Notes under the pieces: generated by a model
Seen by the model: only the letters and a program-made list of their open reading frames with translations
What the model was told of the DNA's origin: nothing
The model's database searches: none
Part shown: in pieces, positions 1 to 5,198 of the stretch
How positions within the stretch are numbered: position 1 is the stretch's first letter
Layout of the letters: the number at the start of each line of letters is the position of its first letter
Made by a program: the position numbers and the translations under genes
Assembly: GCA_947625005.1 (NCBI GenBank)
Contig: CANQNA010000102.1
Coordinates: forward strand, 1-5,198
Origin: an uncultured Bacilli bacterium
GTDB lineage: Bacteria > Bacillota_I > Bacilli_A > RF39 > UBA660
Length of the DNA: 5,198 nucleotides
Direction: 5' to 3'

Positions 1-12
1 ATATAACATTAG

Positions 13-31
13 TATTACAAACTCTGTAATA
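13..31. repeat. Small inverted repeat TATTACA-N5-TGTAATA
   Basis: A perfect seven-base dyad with a five-base centre lies next to the DnaA-like box. Neither strand has a following T run, so it is not a normal terminator. It may be an operator for the next gene beyond the window, or a chance palindrome in AT-rich DNA. Confidence 0.4.
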
Positions 32-34
32 TTC

Positions 35-43
35 TGTGGATAA
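35..43 (-). promoter_or_regulatory. DnaA-box-like nonamer TTATCCACA
   Basis: An exact match to the consensus DnaA-binding nonamer lies in the non-coding stretch after the 509-residue gene. A single box is weak evidence: it may mark an origin region continuing beyond the window, a DnaA-regulated promoter, or chance. Confidence 0.4.
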
Positions 44-78
44 CTATTCTTTATTTTTTTATGGCTGACTAGTAACTT

Positions 79-1608
79 TTATCTAGACTCCTCTTTCCAT
101 TTTCCTTCTAATCGATCACTCGCTTGTTGAAGTTCTTCTTCAGAAATTGTAGTTTTTTTACTATTTAAACTAACCTCTTGTGTTAAGTAATCATCTACTT
201 CTTTATCAAAATTTTTTACGGAATTGACATATTCTTGACTCCATTCTTGTCTTTTATTTTTTTCTGTATTTTCATTATCTTTACTTTCATACAATTCTCT
301 TAATTCTTTTTCTTGTTCTTCTGTTAGGTTATATCGACGCATCCATCTTTCACTATTAATTCTTGAAAGATTTCCTTGTTCTTTTAATTTATCATATAAT
401 TGCGCTACTTGCATCATATCTGTTCTTTTTGGTAAGAAGTATACTTCATCTCCCCAGCCTCTTTCACCTGCTATCCATTCACTAATTTTCCCTAAAAGAC
501 TTGGTTTATATTCTCCTATGGCTGGCAATTTATCTTTCTTATCTCCTTGAATGTTTACTAAGTTAAATCGATTTACCGTTCTTGCACAATAAAGCATACT
601 TTTCTTATCATAAGTATCTATCTCTTTCTCTCGAAAAATCCTTCTATGTAACGAATTATTTATTCTTCTTTTTAATGCCTCTTTTATACTAGCTTTACAA
701 ATATCTTTCTCATCATAGACAATATGACATCTATTTTGAAAAGATTTTCCTTCATCTGCTGCTATCATATCTTGTATATATTGATTTACAATATTTTTTA
801 CATCACATTCTTCTTGTTCTATTTCATCTAAAATGTTAATCACTACTGGATCTAACATAGATTTATCATATAATGATTTAATTTTTTTATAGTCATATTT
901 GAGTCCCATATCTTTTAATATAGTAAAGACTTCTCTTGAATCTAATTCGCATCCTTCTTTTACTAATTCTTTTTCGATTTGATATTCTAATGAATTTATA
1001 GTTACTTTTGCTTTTCTTCCAATAACAATTTGTAAATTTTTTATGGCTGCTAATGAGTTAGATGGATTTTCTGATTTTGGTTCTTTTTTTACTTCTTGCC
1101 TCGTATGATTTAATGTCTCTTCCTTTGGTTTTTCCTCTTGTTTTGCTATTTCTGGATCCTTTTTCAAATCTTTTTCATTCTTTATCTTTTCTACTGGTGG
1201 TTCCATTGGTTCTAATTTAGCTGTTGGTATCGTTTTTTCTTTTGGTTCCTGTTTTTGTATACGAAACAAACCTTCTCTGGCTTGTTTTTTTAGCTCTTCT
1301 ATTTGCATTAAAATATGATTATATTCAACATGTTCTAACATTTGTTGATCATAAAATCCAGCTCTTTTATACTCTGCCATTCTATTAGCACTTTGCGTTA
1401 ATTTCTTTTGTAAAACTTCTAATTTTTCCTTTAATATTTGCATACTTTCTTCTTTTTCGTCTAATTCTTTAATTTTTTCTAGAATATGCACATAATTAGA
1501 ACGTTCTCTTGCTTGTTGCTCATAAAATTTATTTTTTTCATATTCTTTCATTCGTGCTAAACTTTTTTCTAATTGCTCTTCTAAATCTTCTCTTAATCCA
1601 TTTTCCAT
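79..1608 (-). CDS. Unrecognised soluble, charged protein with N-terminal repeats and a domain shared with its neighbour (509 residues)
   Basis: I do not recognise this protein. It has no signal peptide or membrane segment, so it should be cytoplasmic. Residues 13-52 and 70-109 are two copies of a helical unit spaced 57 residues apart, with shared pattern RM-EY, FY-QQ, Y-HIL and I-EL. Residues about 115-186 are a Lys/Glu/Pro-rich, probably disordered linker. Residues about 189-326 resemble the juxtamembrane domain of the neighbouring membrane protein: LDPVVINILDE, CHIVYD and HRRIFR correspond to VDPMIYKTLEE, CDIIYD and QRRTLR. Residues 327-509 contain SEWIAGERGWGDEVYFLP and a highly charged, likely helical C-terminus. 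The start is set by a good ribosome binding site. The gene lies 83 bases after the membrane protein gene on the same strand, so a shared function is likely but is inference. Confidence 0.92.
   Translation of the reverse strand: MENGLREDLEEQLEKSLARMKEYEKNKFYEQQARERSNYVHILEKIKELDEKEESMQILKEKLEVLQKKLTQSANRMAEYKRAGFYDQQMLEHVEYNHILMQIEELKKQAREGLFRIQKQEPKEKTIPTAKLEPMEPPVEKIKNEKDLKKDPEIAKQEEKPKEETLNHTRQEVKKEPKSENPSNSLAAIKNLQIVIGRKAKVTINSLEYQIEKELVKEGCELDSREVFTILKDMGLKYDYKKIKSLYDKSMLDPVVINILDEIEQEECDVKNIVNQYIQDMIAADEGKSFQNRCHIVYDEKDICKASIKEALKRRINNSLHRRIFREKEIDTYDKKSMLYCARTVNRFNLVNIQGDKKDKLPAIGEYKPSLLGKISEWIAGERGWGDEVYFLPKRTDMMQVAQLYDKLKEQGNLSRINSERWMRRYNLTEEQEKELRELYESKDNENTEKNKRQEWSQEYVNSVKNFDKEVDDYLTQEVSLNSKKTTISEEELQQASDRLEGKWKEESR
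631..1044 (-). other. Domain in the soluble protein shared with the upstream membrane protein
   Basis: Residues about 189-326. Anchors are RKAKVTI and IEKELVKE, then LDP (253-254), CHIVYD 41 residues later and HRRIFR 23 residues after the YD. The same order and nearly the same spacing occur in the membrane protein. The stretch between Asp-Pro and Tyr-Asp aligns with one single-residue gap. Manual alignment only; weak identity overall. Confidence 0.5.
1282..1572 (-). repeat. Two diverged copies of a helical unit at the N-terminus of the 509-residue protein
   Basis: Residues 13-52 and 70-109 align without gaps at a 57-residue offset. Identical positions include R19/R76, M20/M77, E22/E79, Y23/Y80, F28/F85, Y29/Y86, Q31/Q88, Q32/Q89, Y39/Y96, H41/H98, I42/I99, L43/L100, I46/I103, E48/E105 and L49/L106. 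The DNA has diverged, so this is an old duplication conserved as protein. It probably forms paired helices used for binding. Confidence 0.8.
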
Positions 1609-1614
1609 TATTGA

Positions 1615-1625
1615 TTTCCTTTCCT
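1615..1625 (-). promoter_or_regulatory. Ribosome binding site of the 509-residue protein
   Basis: AGGAAAGGAAA precedes the ATG at 1608, with its AAAGGA core eight bases away. It supports this start. No convincing promoter fits between it and the hairpin at 1640-1676: the best -35-like hexamer is inside the hairpin and lacks a good -10. Expression therefore probably depends on read-through from the upstream gene. Confidence 0.75.
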
Positions 1626-1639
1626 ATCTTTTTTATCAC

Positions 1640-1676
1640 AAAAACATCTCAATTTTTTATGGATAAATTGAGATGT
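1640..1676 (-). terminator. Hairpin terminator or attenuator between the two unknown genes
   Basis: A perfect 12-bp stem has arms ACATCTCAATTT and AAATTGAGATGT and a loop of about nine bases. On the minus strand a run of five T overlaps the stem end and is then interrupted by GTGA. It follows the stop codon of the membrane protein gene by 15 bases. The stem is AT-rich and the T run short, so read-through into the next gene is likely. On the plus strand the following bases are a poorer T run, so leftward use is favoured. Confidence 0.78.
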
Positions 1677-1691
1677 CTTTATTTTAAGTAT

Positions 1692-3944
1692 CTATTTTTC
1701 TTCTCCTTTTTCAGTAGAATTACCCTTTTCATAAGCTTTTTCAGTTTGTTGTGCGTTTTGCTCTTTTTCTGTTTGTGTTAATTCAACACGATTTCCAAAT
1801 TTATCAACTTGTAATTCTAAAGAATCCCCTTCTTCAATCCATTGTGCAATTCCATCTGCTACTACATGAAGCATTCTTTTATATCCTTGTTGTTCCATTT
1901 TTTCTGAATCAATGTTATCTAATATACTAACATCGATACCTTTATTTTTCATAGCTGTTCTTAAATTACCATTACTGATTTCGATACATTGACCATCTGG
2001 GCAGTATAATCCTTCTTTTGTTACTTGATATACTCTATCTTCATTTCCTGGTCCTTTTACAACAATTTTACCATTTGTTTTTTGGTTCAATTGTTCATAT
2101 ACAGCATCATATGGATCATTATATAAATGTGCTCCTGTTCTTACGGTTACATATTTACCAATTTTAGAATCTTCTTGACCGTTTTCATTTTCTTTTCCTG
2201 GATTTTGAGTAGGTTCTACTGTTTCAAGTGTATTTCCTTTTTCTGGTTTTTCAGTAGGTTCTACTGTTTCAAGCGTATTTCCTTTTTCTGGTTTTTCAGT
2301 AGGTGCCATTGTTTCTACCGCTTTCGGATCTTTTACTTCTTCATTTGAACATTGTGTTGTTCCTAAAGCTACTGCACCACCTAATCCCAATGCTGCTAAA
2401 ATAGCATATTTTTTATGACCTTTATCTTCTTTTACTGTAGCCAAATCTAAAGCTTTTCTTCTAAAAAATCTAGTTGGTTTACCTTGATTACGAGCAATTC
2501 CTCTCAATGTTCTCCTTTGTATCCAACCTAATTTAGCCTTTTTATCTACTAATTCTTCTTTTTCTTTGCTATCATTTCTTTTTCTCAAATCATAAATAAT
2601 GTCACATGGCATTGTTTCTTTAGCATCTTTTTCCCCTTTGACAGCTTTCATAATAGATTCTACATATAAATCCTTGGTATTGGTTCCTGCTTTTTTATCA
2701 TATTCTTCAAGCGTTTTATATATCATCGGATCAACTGAATACATTGCTCTATCTACATTTTTATCTCTTAGTTCAGGGAAATATTCATCTATTTTATCAG
2801 CATATTCATGTAATAAATTCTCAGCAAATCTGTCTTTATTTCTTAAAGAATACATTTTCTTGTCAATAATAGTTTTTTGTAATATTTCTGCATCTCTAGA
2901 TAAAATAATTTCTCCTGTTCTTTTATTTAAATGCATAACTAGTTTTTCATTTAGTGCAGGTGGATAAAAATCTTCTTCTTCCTCTTTTGGAGGTTTTGGA
3001 GGTTCTGGAGGTTTTGGAGGTTTTGGAGGTTCTGGTGGTTTTGGACCCTTGTCTTTTTCTGGTGGTCTTACCTTTTTAAATCCAAAATATTCATCATTTG
3101 CTCTTCTATCTTCCTCTTTATCTTCTTTTTGGTCATTTTCTACTATATCTCCTTGCCCATGAAAATATCTTGTATATTCCTGATTTTGTTGAGCTGTATA
3201 GTCAGTTTTTTCTTCTTTTTCTATTCCTTTTAATTCATCGATATATTGTTGAAATTCATCTCTTAAAGATTGTTTTTCTTTTAATGCTTCTTTTAACTTA
3301 TCCATTTCTTGATAAAGTCTATTAATTTTTGGAACTTTTATTTTGGTACCATCTGATAATTCTTTTTCTTCCATGGCATCATCTGTTCCATACTGGATTT
3401 CAGAAATTTCTTGTTGTTTATTGCGGATTTGTTTTTCTATATCGCTAATTTCTTTTTCTGTATCCATTCTTCCTTTTGTTAGAACTCTTATTTGAAAGTC
3501 TTTCTTTTCTTGGTCTTTATCTCCTTCTTCCAATTTTTCTAGCTTTTCTTTTATCTCATTCATATCTTTTTCATATTTTCCATAGATTTCCTCATAATCT
3601 GCTTGTTTTACCATTCCTTGCTTTTTCATTTCTTTTAGCTCTTCTATATTTTTAGCTAAATTTCTAGTCAAGTTTGTTAACTCGATTTTTTCTTTCTTTC
3701 CATTTTCTTTTTCTTGTTTTAATTGTTCTAATAAATCTTTTGGATCTTGTTTAATTTTCCCTATTCTGTCAATTCCATTCAATTCATCGATCTCTTTTTG
3801 GGCATTACTAATAAGATCTTTTAAATTTCTCCTTTCTACTTCAGCTGCTTCTGACTCTTTTCCCTTCCAAACAGTATCTAACTCTTCTTGCCATTTAGCA
3901 ATATAATTTGTTAATTCCTCTATTCTTTTCTTATTTTCTTCCAT
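1692..3944 (-). CDS. Unrecognised single-pass membrane protein: coiled coil, Pro-rich hinge, shared domain, transmembrane helix, outer domain (750 residues)
   Basis: I do not recognise this protein. Residues 1-245 are very rich in Lys and Glu with heptad-like leucine and isoleucine spacing, predicting a long coiled coil. Residues 294-320 are a Pro/Lys hinge of PPKPPEP-like units, followed by EEEED. Residues 331-481 form a mixed, globular-looking domain that seems related to one in the neighbouring soluble protein. A basic stretch (RRTLR, RRK, GHKK) precedes one hydrophobic segment at about 513-530. By the positive-inside rule the N-terminus is in the cytoplasm and the last 220 residues are outside. 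There is no N-terminal signal peptide. After the membrane segment come three 15-residue repeats (544-588), then a domain (about 596-720) with cysteines 648 and 653 (CPDGQC). A Gln/Glu/Lys-rich tail ends the protein. Cys532 (TTQC) follows the hydrophobic segment but does not fit a lipobox well. It has its own promoter and strong ribosome binding site. A scaffold or signalling role is inference only. Confidence 0.93.
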   Translation of the reverse strand: MEENKKRIEELTNYIAKWQEELDTVWKGKESEAAEVERRNLKDLISNAQKEIDELNGIDRIGKIKQDPKDLLEQLKQEKENGKKEKIELTNLTRNLAKNIEELKEMKKQGMVKQADYEEIYGKYEKDMNEIKEKLEKLEEGDKDQEKKDFQIRVLTKGRMDTEKEISDIEKQIRNKQQEISEIQYGTDDAMEEKELSDGTKIKVPKINRLYQEMDKLKEALKEKQSLRDEFQQYIDELKGIEKEEKTDYTAQQNQEYTRYFHGQGDIVENDQKEDKEEDRRANDEYFGFKKVRPPEKDKGPKPPEPPKPPKPPEPPKPPKEEEEDFYPPALNEKLVMHLNKRTGEIILSRDAEILQKTIIDKKMYSLRNKDRFAENLLHEYADKIDEYFPELRDKNVDRAMYSVDPMIYKTLEEYDKKAGTNTKDLYVESIMKAVKGEKDAKETMPCDIIYDLRKRNDSKEKEELVDKKAKLGWIQRRTLRGIARNQGKPTRFFRRKALDLATVKEDKGHKKYAILAALGLGGAVALGTTQCSNEEVKDPKAVETMAPTEKPEKGNTLETVEPTEKPEKGNTLETVEPTQNPGKENENGQEDSKIGKYVTVRTGAHLYNDPYDAVYEQLNQKTNGKIVVKGPGNEDRVYQVTKEGLYCPDGQCIEISNGNLRTAMKNKGIDVSILDNIDSEKMEQQGYKRMLHVVADGIAQWIEEGDSLELQVDKFGNRVELTQTEKEQNAQQTEKAYEKGNSTEKGEEK
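2211..2315 (-). repeat. 45-bp tandem repeat (two near-identical copies plus a partial third)
   Basis: Copies at 2211-2255 and 2256-2300 differ at one base (a T/C pair in GTGTA versus GCGTA), and a diverged partial copy follows to about 2315. They encode ETVEPTEKPEKGNTL-type units between the transmembrane helix and the outer domain. In-frame 45-base units look like a spacer or wall-spanning stalk that can lengthen or shorten by recombination. Confidence 0.9.
2352..2414 (-). other. Single transmembrane helix
   Basis: Residues 511-531: about 18 small or hydrophobic residues (YAILAALGLGGAVALGTT) preceded by lysines and arginines and followed by acidic residues. The segment is rich in Gly and Ala and has a marginal length for spanning the membrane. 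The charge bias puts the preceding 510 residues in the cytoplasm. Confidence 0.75.
2502..2954 (-). other. Domain in the membrane protein shared with the downstream soluble protein
   Basis: Residues about 331-481. Anchors seen by eye are an ILQKTIID segment, SVDP followed by LEE, PCDIIYD 42 residues after DP, and QRRTLR 25 residues after the YD. The soluble protein has matching anchors with almost the same spacing. The domain sits just inside the membrane, between the Pro-rich hinge and the transmembrane helix. I know no named family for it. This boundary is a manual estimate. Confidence 0.5.
2985..3065 (-). repeat. Proline-rich hinge encoded by short repeated units
   Basis: Residues 294-320 are built of PKPPEP/PKPPKP units. 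On the plus strand this reads as repeated GGAGG blocks separated by TTTT or TTCT, a 9-base period. Such a segment is expected to be an extended, stiff spacer between the coiled coil and the globular domain. The repeated DNA could change copy number by slippage in multiples of three amino acids without breaking the frame. Confidence 0.85.
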
Positions 3945-3950
3945 CCTTTT

Positions 3951-3957
3951 CTCCTTT
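3951..3957 (-). promoter_or_regulatory. Ribosome binding site AAAGGAG
   Basis: AAAGGAG lies six bases before the ATG at 3944, a near-perfect Shine-Dalgarno match with good spacing. It fixes the start of the 750-residue protein. Confidence 0.88.
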
Positions 3958-3987
3958 CAAATATGAATTTTATATCACCTATTTTAT

Positions 3988-4016
3988 ATTATACCATTTT
4001 TCCTCTTTTTTTGCAA
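3988..4016 (-). promoter_or_regulatory. Sigma-A-type promoter for the 750-residue membrane protein gene
   Basis: On the minus strand, TTGCAA (4016-4011) is followed after exactly 17 bases by TATAAT (3993-3988). A TG one base before the -10 box gives an extended -10. The spacer is A-rich. Transcription would start near 3981, giving a leader of roughly 37 bases before the ATG at 3944. No riboswitch or clear operator is visible in that leader. The promoter lies downstream of the trmFO terminator, so the two genes should be transcribed separately. Confidence 0.85.
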
Positions 4017-4083
4017 TAATTTTACATAATTTTAATCATTTTGTTATATTTTGGTAACATTTATGGCAAAAATTATTTCATAC

Positions 4084-4115
4084 AAAAAAACAAATAACGA
4101 TTTCGCTATTTGTTT
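4084..4115 (-). terminator. Rho-independent terminator of trmFO
   Basis: Read on the minus strand just after the trmFO stop, there is a 12-pair hairpin with arms AAACAAATAGCG and CGTTATTTGTTT, one G-U pair, and a four-base AAAT loop. A run of seven T follows, its first three inside the stem. The G-U pair would be an A-C mismatch in plus-strand RNA and the T run exists only on the minus strand, so the hairpin works for leftward transcription. It separates trmFO from the next gene. Confidence 0.88.
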
Positions 4116-4117
4116 CT

Positions 4118-4663
4118 TTATAAATTTTCTAAACTTCTCTTAGCAAATTGGGCATATCTTTCTTTTTTATCTCGAATTTTCTTTCCTTCTAATTCTGGTA
4201 AAATACCAAAATTCGCATTCATCGGTTGGAATTTAGTATTTGGTGTAGAAATATATTTTGCCAAAGCACCAATTATCGTATATTCTGAAAAAATAATTCG
4301 ATCTTGCCCTTTAAAATCACAAATGGCATTCAAAGCTGCCACCAATCCAGAAGAAATGGATTCTACATAACCTTCTACTCCTGTAATTTGCCCTGCAAAA
4401 TACAATTTCGGTTGTTGCTTCATCCTATAGGTTGCTTCTAATAATTCACTTGAATTAATATAAGTATTGCGATGCATAACTCCATATTTAACAAATTCTA
4501 CTTGTTCTAAACCTGGTATTTTACAAAAAACTCTTTTTTGTTCTCCATATTTTAAGTTCGTTTGAAAGCCAACCATATTATAAAGTTTTGCTTGTTTATC
4601 ATCTTGCCTTAACTGAATAACAGCATAAGGTCTTTTTCCGTGTTCTTGGATCATCAAATCCAA
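4118..4663 (-). CDS. trmFO: TrmFO fragment, C-terminal part (after the second frameshift)
   Basis: This is the C-terminal part of trmFO in its own frame. Homology to the family begins at [14 protein letters not shown], from base 4639. The residues before that, back to an ATG at 4663, are out-of-frame translation of the DDPRT region, and no convincing ribosome binding site precedes that ATG. The segment carries [15 protein letters not shown], the GVEGYVES glycine-rich segment and the near-terminal FQPMNANFG block. The C-terminus (RSLENL) ends where TrmFO proteins normally end, so nothing is missing at the 3' end. If the insertion is a sequencing error, this is not a separate gene. Confidence 0.6.
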   Translation of the reverse strand: MDLMIQEHGKRPYAVIQLRQDDKQAKLYNMVGFQTNLKYGEQKRVFCKIPGLEQVEFVKYGVMHRNTYINSSELLEATYRMKQQPKLYFAGQITGVEGYVESISSGLVAALNAICDFKGQDRIIFSEYTIIGALAKYISTPNTKFQPMNANFGILPELEGKKIRDKKERYAQFAKRSLENL

Positions 4664-5174
4664 CAGGCTTTAGTGGTCCAAATCTTAAAGTATCTCTTCC
4701 TCTTTTAGCCATAATCTCAATCGGCATACATCCTTCAAAAATTTCTCTTTTTTCAAAATCATGTAAGGTAACTACTTCCGCTTCTACGAGTTCTTTCCAA
4801 AAGCTTTCATATTCTTCTTGATTCATAGGAAGATTAATATAACTTTGTTCTTCTCTTTCTTGTTTGGATAACCTTTCTTTCCATTCTTCGATCGATTCTT
4901 CTTTCTTTTTTTCTTGATGATATCGATCCCCATAAAAAGCAATTGAAAAATCAATGCTTTCTTTTTCTACAATCGGTGCTGCTGCATCATAAAAATATAA
5001 CTTATTCTGCGAAGTTAGTTTTTGAATTTGTTTCGCCAAACCATCTGATGTTAAAGGACCTGTTGCCACGATGACAATCCCTTCTTGTAACATATTCTCT
5101 ATCTTAGTTACTTCTTCATGAATTACTTCAATATAAGGATTTTCCTCGATGTATTTAGTCACTTTTCCGAGCAA
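4599..5174 (-). CDS. trmFO: TrmFO fragment, middle part (open frame between the two frameshifts)
   Basis: This is the stretch of trmFO that can be read in one frame. The TTG at 5174 is not a real start: the upstream bases 5196-5164 encode [11 protein letters not shown] in another frame, which is the family sequence that should come directly before VTKYIEENP. True homology ends at about 4641 after DPRT; the last dozen or so residues (RKKTLCC and onward) are frameshift read-through ending at a TGA. It holds the conserved ATGPLTS and DAAAPIVEK blocks and the EGCMPIE cysteine. Between RY and YINLPM there is a charged Lys/Glu-rich insertion of roughly 20 residues relative to the Bacillus subtilis protein as I remember it. 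Confidence 0.6.
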   Translation of the reverse strand: MLGKVTKYIEENPYIEVIHEEVTKIENMLQEGIVIVATGPLTSDGLAKQIQKLTSQNKLYFYDAAAPIVEKESIDFSIAFYGDRYHQEKKKEESIEEWKERLSKQEREEQSYINLPMNQEEYESFWKELVEAEVVTLHDFEKREIFEGCMPIEIMAKRGRDTLRFGPLKPVGFDDPRTRKKTLCCYSVKAR

Positions 5175-5198
5175 AAGCCTCCCTATCCACTGCCAAAG

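Larger units (their letters stand above)
4118..5198 (-). pseudogene. trmFO: TrmFO, folate/FAD-dependent tRNA(m5U54) methyltransferase; 5'-truncated by window edge and frameshifted twice
   Basis: TrmFO makes ribothymidine at U54 in the T-loop of tRNA, in the cytoplasm, using methylene-tetrahydrofolate and reduced FAD. Read across three frames, the protein matches the family from the LAVDRE segment to the end. Recognisable blocks are [85 protein letters not shown] and FQPMNANFG. The cysteine of FEGCMPIE (codon 4728-4730) corresponds to one of the two cysteines discussed as catalytic. The N-terminal FAD-binding loop and the other cysteine lie beyond the window. Two single-base insertions (about 5163-5166 and 4633-4640) break the frame, yet the sequence on both sides is well conserved. 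This is therefore either a sequencing or assembly error or a very recent pseudogene. The reading frame ends in TAA at 4118-4120, just before a terminator. Identity is near certain; whether the gene is intact is not. Confidence 0.93.

Noticed and set aside
1509..1781. Plus-strand open frame of 90 codons, very rich in Phe and Leu
   Set aside because: It is antisense to the Lys/Glu-rich coiled-coil coding ends and the intergenic hairpin. Its hydrophobic look is the mirror of AAA/GAA codons, and it has no ribosome binding site.
2127..2348. Plus-strand open frame with internal repeats
   Set aside because: The repeats are the antisense image of the 45-bp repeat of the membrane protein.
2349..2360. 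Cys532 (TTQC) as a lipoprotein lipobox
   Set aside because: The residue before Cys is Gln rather than Gly, Ala or Ser, and the hydrophobic segment is more than 500 residues from the N-terminus, so it does not fit a lipoprotein signal peptide.
2599..3325. Two plus-strand open frames (2599-2967 and 3098-3325)
   Set aside because: Both lie wholly within the membrane protein gene on the other strand, with biased composition explained by its codons.
4043..4058. Possible operator GTTA-N8-TAAC upstream of the membrane protein promoter
   Set aside because: The arms are only four bases long in very AT-rich DNA and lie upstream of the -35 box; chance is the simplest explanation.
4110..4370. Plus-strand open frame of 86 codons
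   Set aside because: It is antisense to the highly conserved C-terminal part of trmFO.
4631..5169. Programmed ribosomal frameshifting or transcript slippage in trmFO
   Set aside because: Both sites need a +1 shift, whereas A-run slippery sites of the dnaX kind give -1. Runs of four or five A are too short for usual polymerase slippage, and TrmFO is not known to use recoding.

Overview
The window is very AT-rich. All three genes lie on the minus strand, have strong AAAGGAG-type ribosome binding sites where the start is visible, and end in TAA. The minus strand also carries rho-independent terminators and a textbook sigma-A promoter. Together with a TrmFO (the folate/FAD tRNA methyltransferase typical of Firmicutes), this suggests a low-GC Firmicute, probably a clostridial or related anaerobe. 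The species cannot be told from the sequence.

Read in the direction of transcription (right to left), the layout is as follows. (1) 5198-4118 is trmFO, cut by the window edge at its 5' end. It is well conserved but broken by two single-base insertions near 5163-5166 and 4633-4640, and is followed by a strong terminator (4084-4115). (2) 4083-3945 is an intergenic region with a TTGCAA-17-TATAAT promoter. (3) 3944-1692 encodes a 750-residue unrecognised membrane protein. Its order is long cytoplasmic coiled coil, proline-rich hinge, globular domain, single transmembrane helix, 15-residue repeats, and an outside domain with a CPDGQC pair. (4) 1676-1640 is a perfect 12-bp hairpin with a short T run. 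(5) 1608-79 encodes a 509-residue unrecognised soluble, charged protein. (6) 78-1 is non-coding and holds an exact DnaA-box-like nonamer and a small dyad.

The main observation is that the two unknown proteins appear to share a domain. An anchored alignment (DP, then a C-x-I-x-Y-D motif 41-42 residues later, then R-R-x-x-R) links residues about 331-481 of the membrane protein with about 189-326 of the soluble protein. The anchor spacings are nearly equal. My inference is a two-component envelope/cytoplasm system: a membrane-tethered scaffold with an exposed outer domain, plus a soluble partner carrying a related domain, made from one promoter with a leaky terminator between the genes. No function is assigned to either. 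trmFO looks like an unrelated upstream neighbour.
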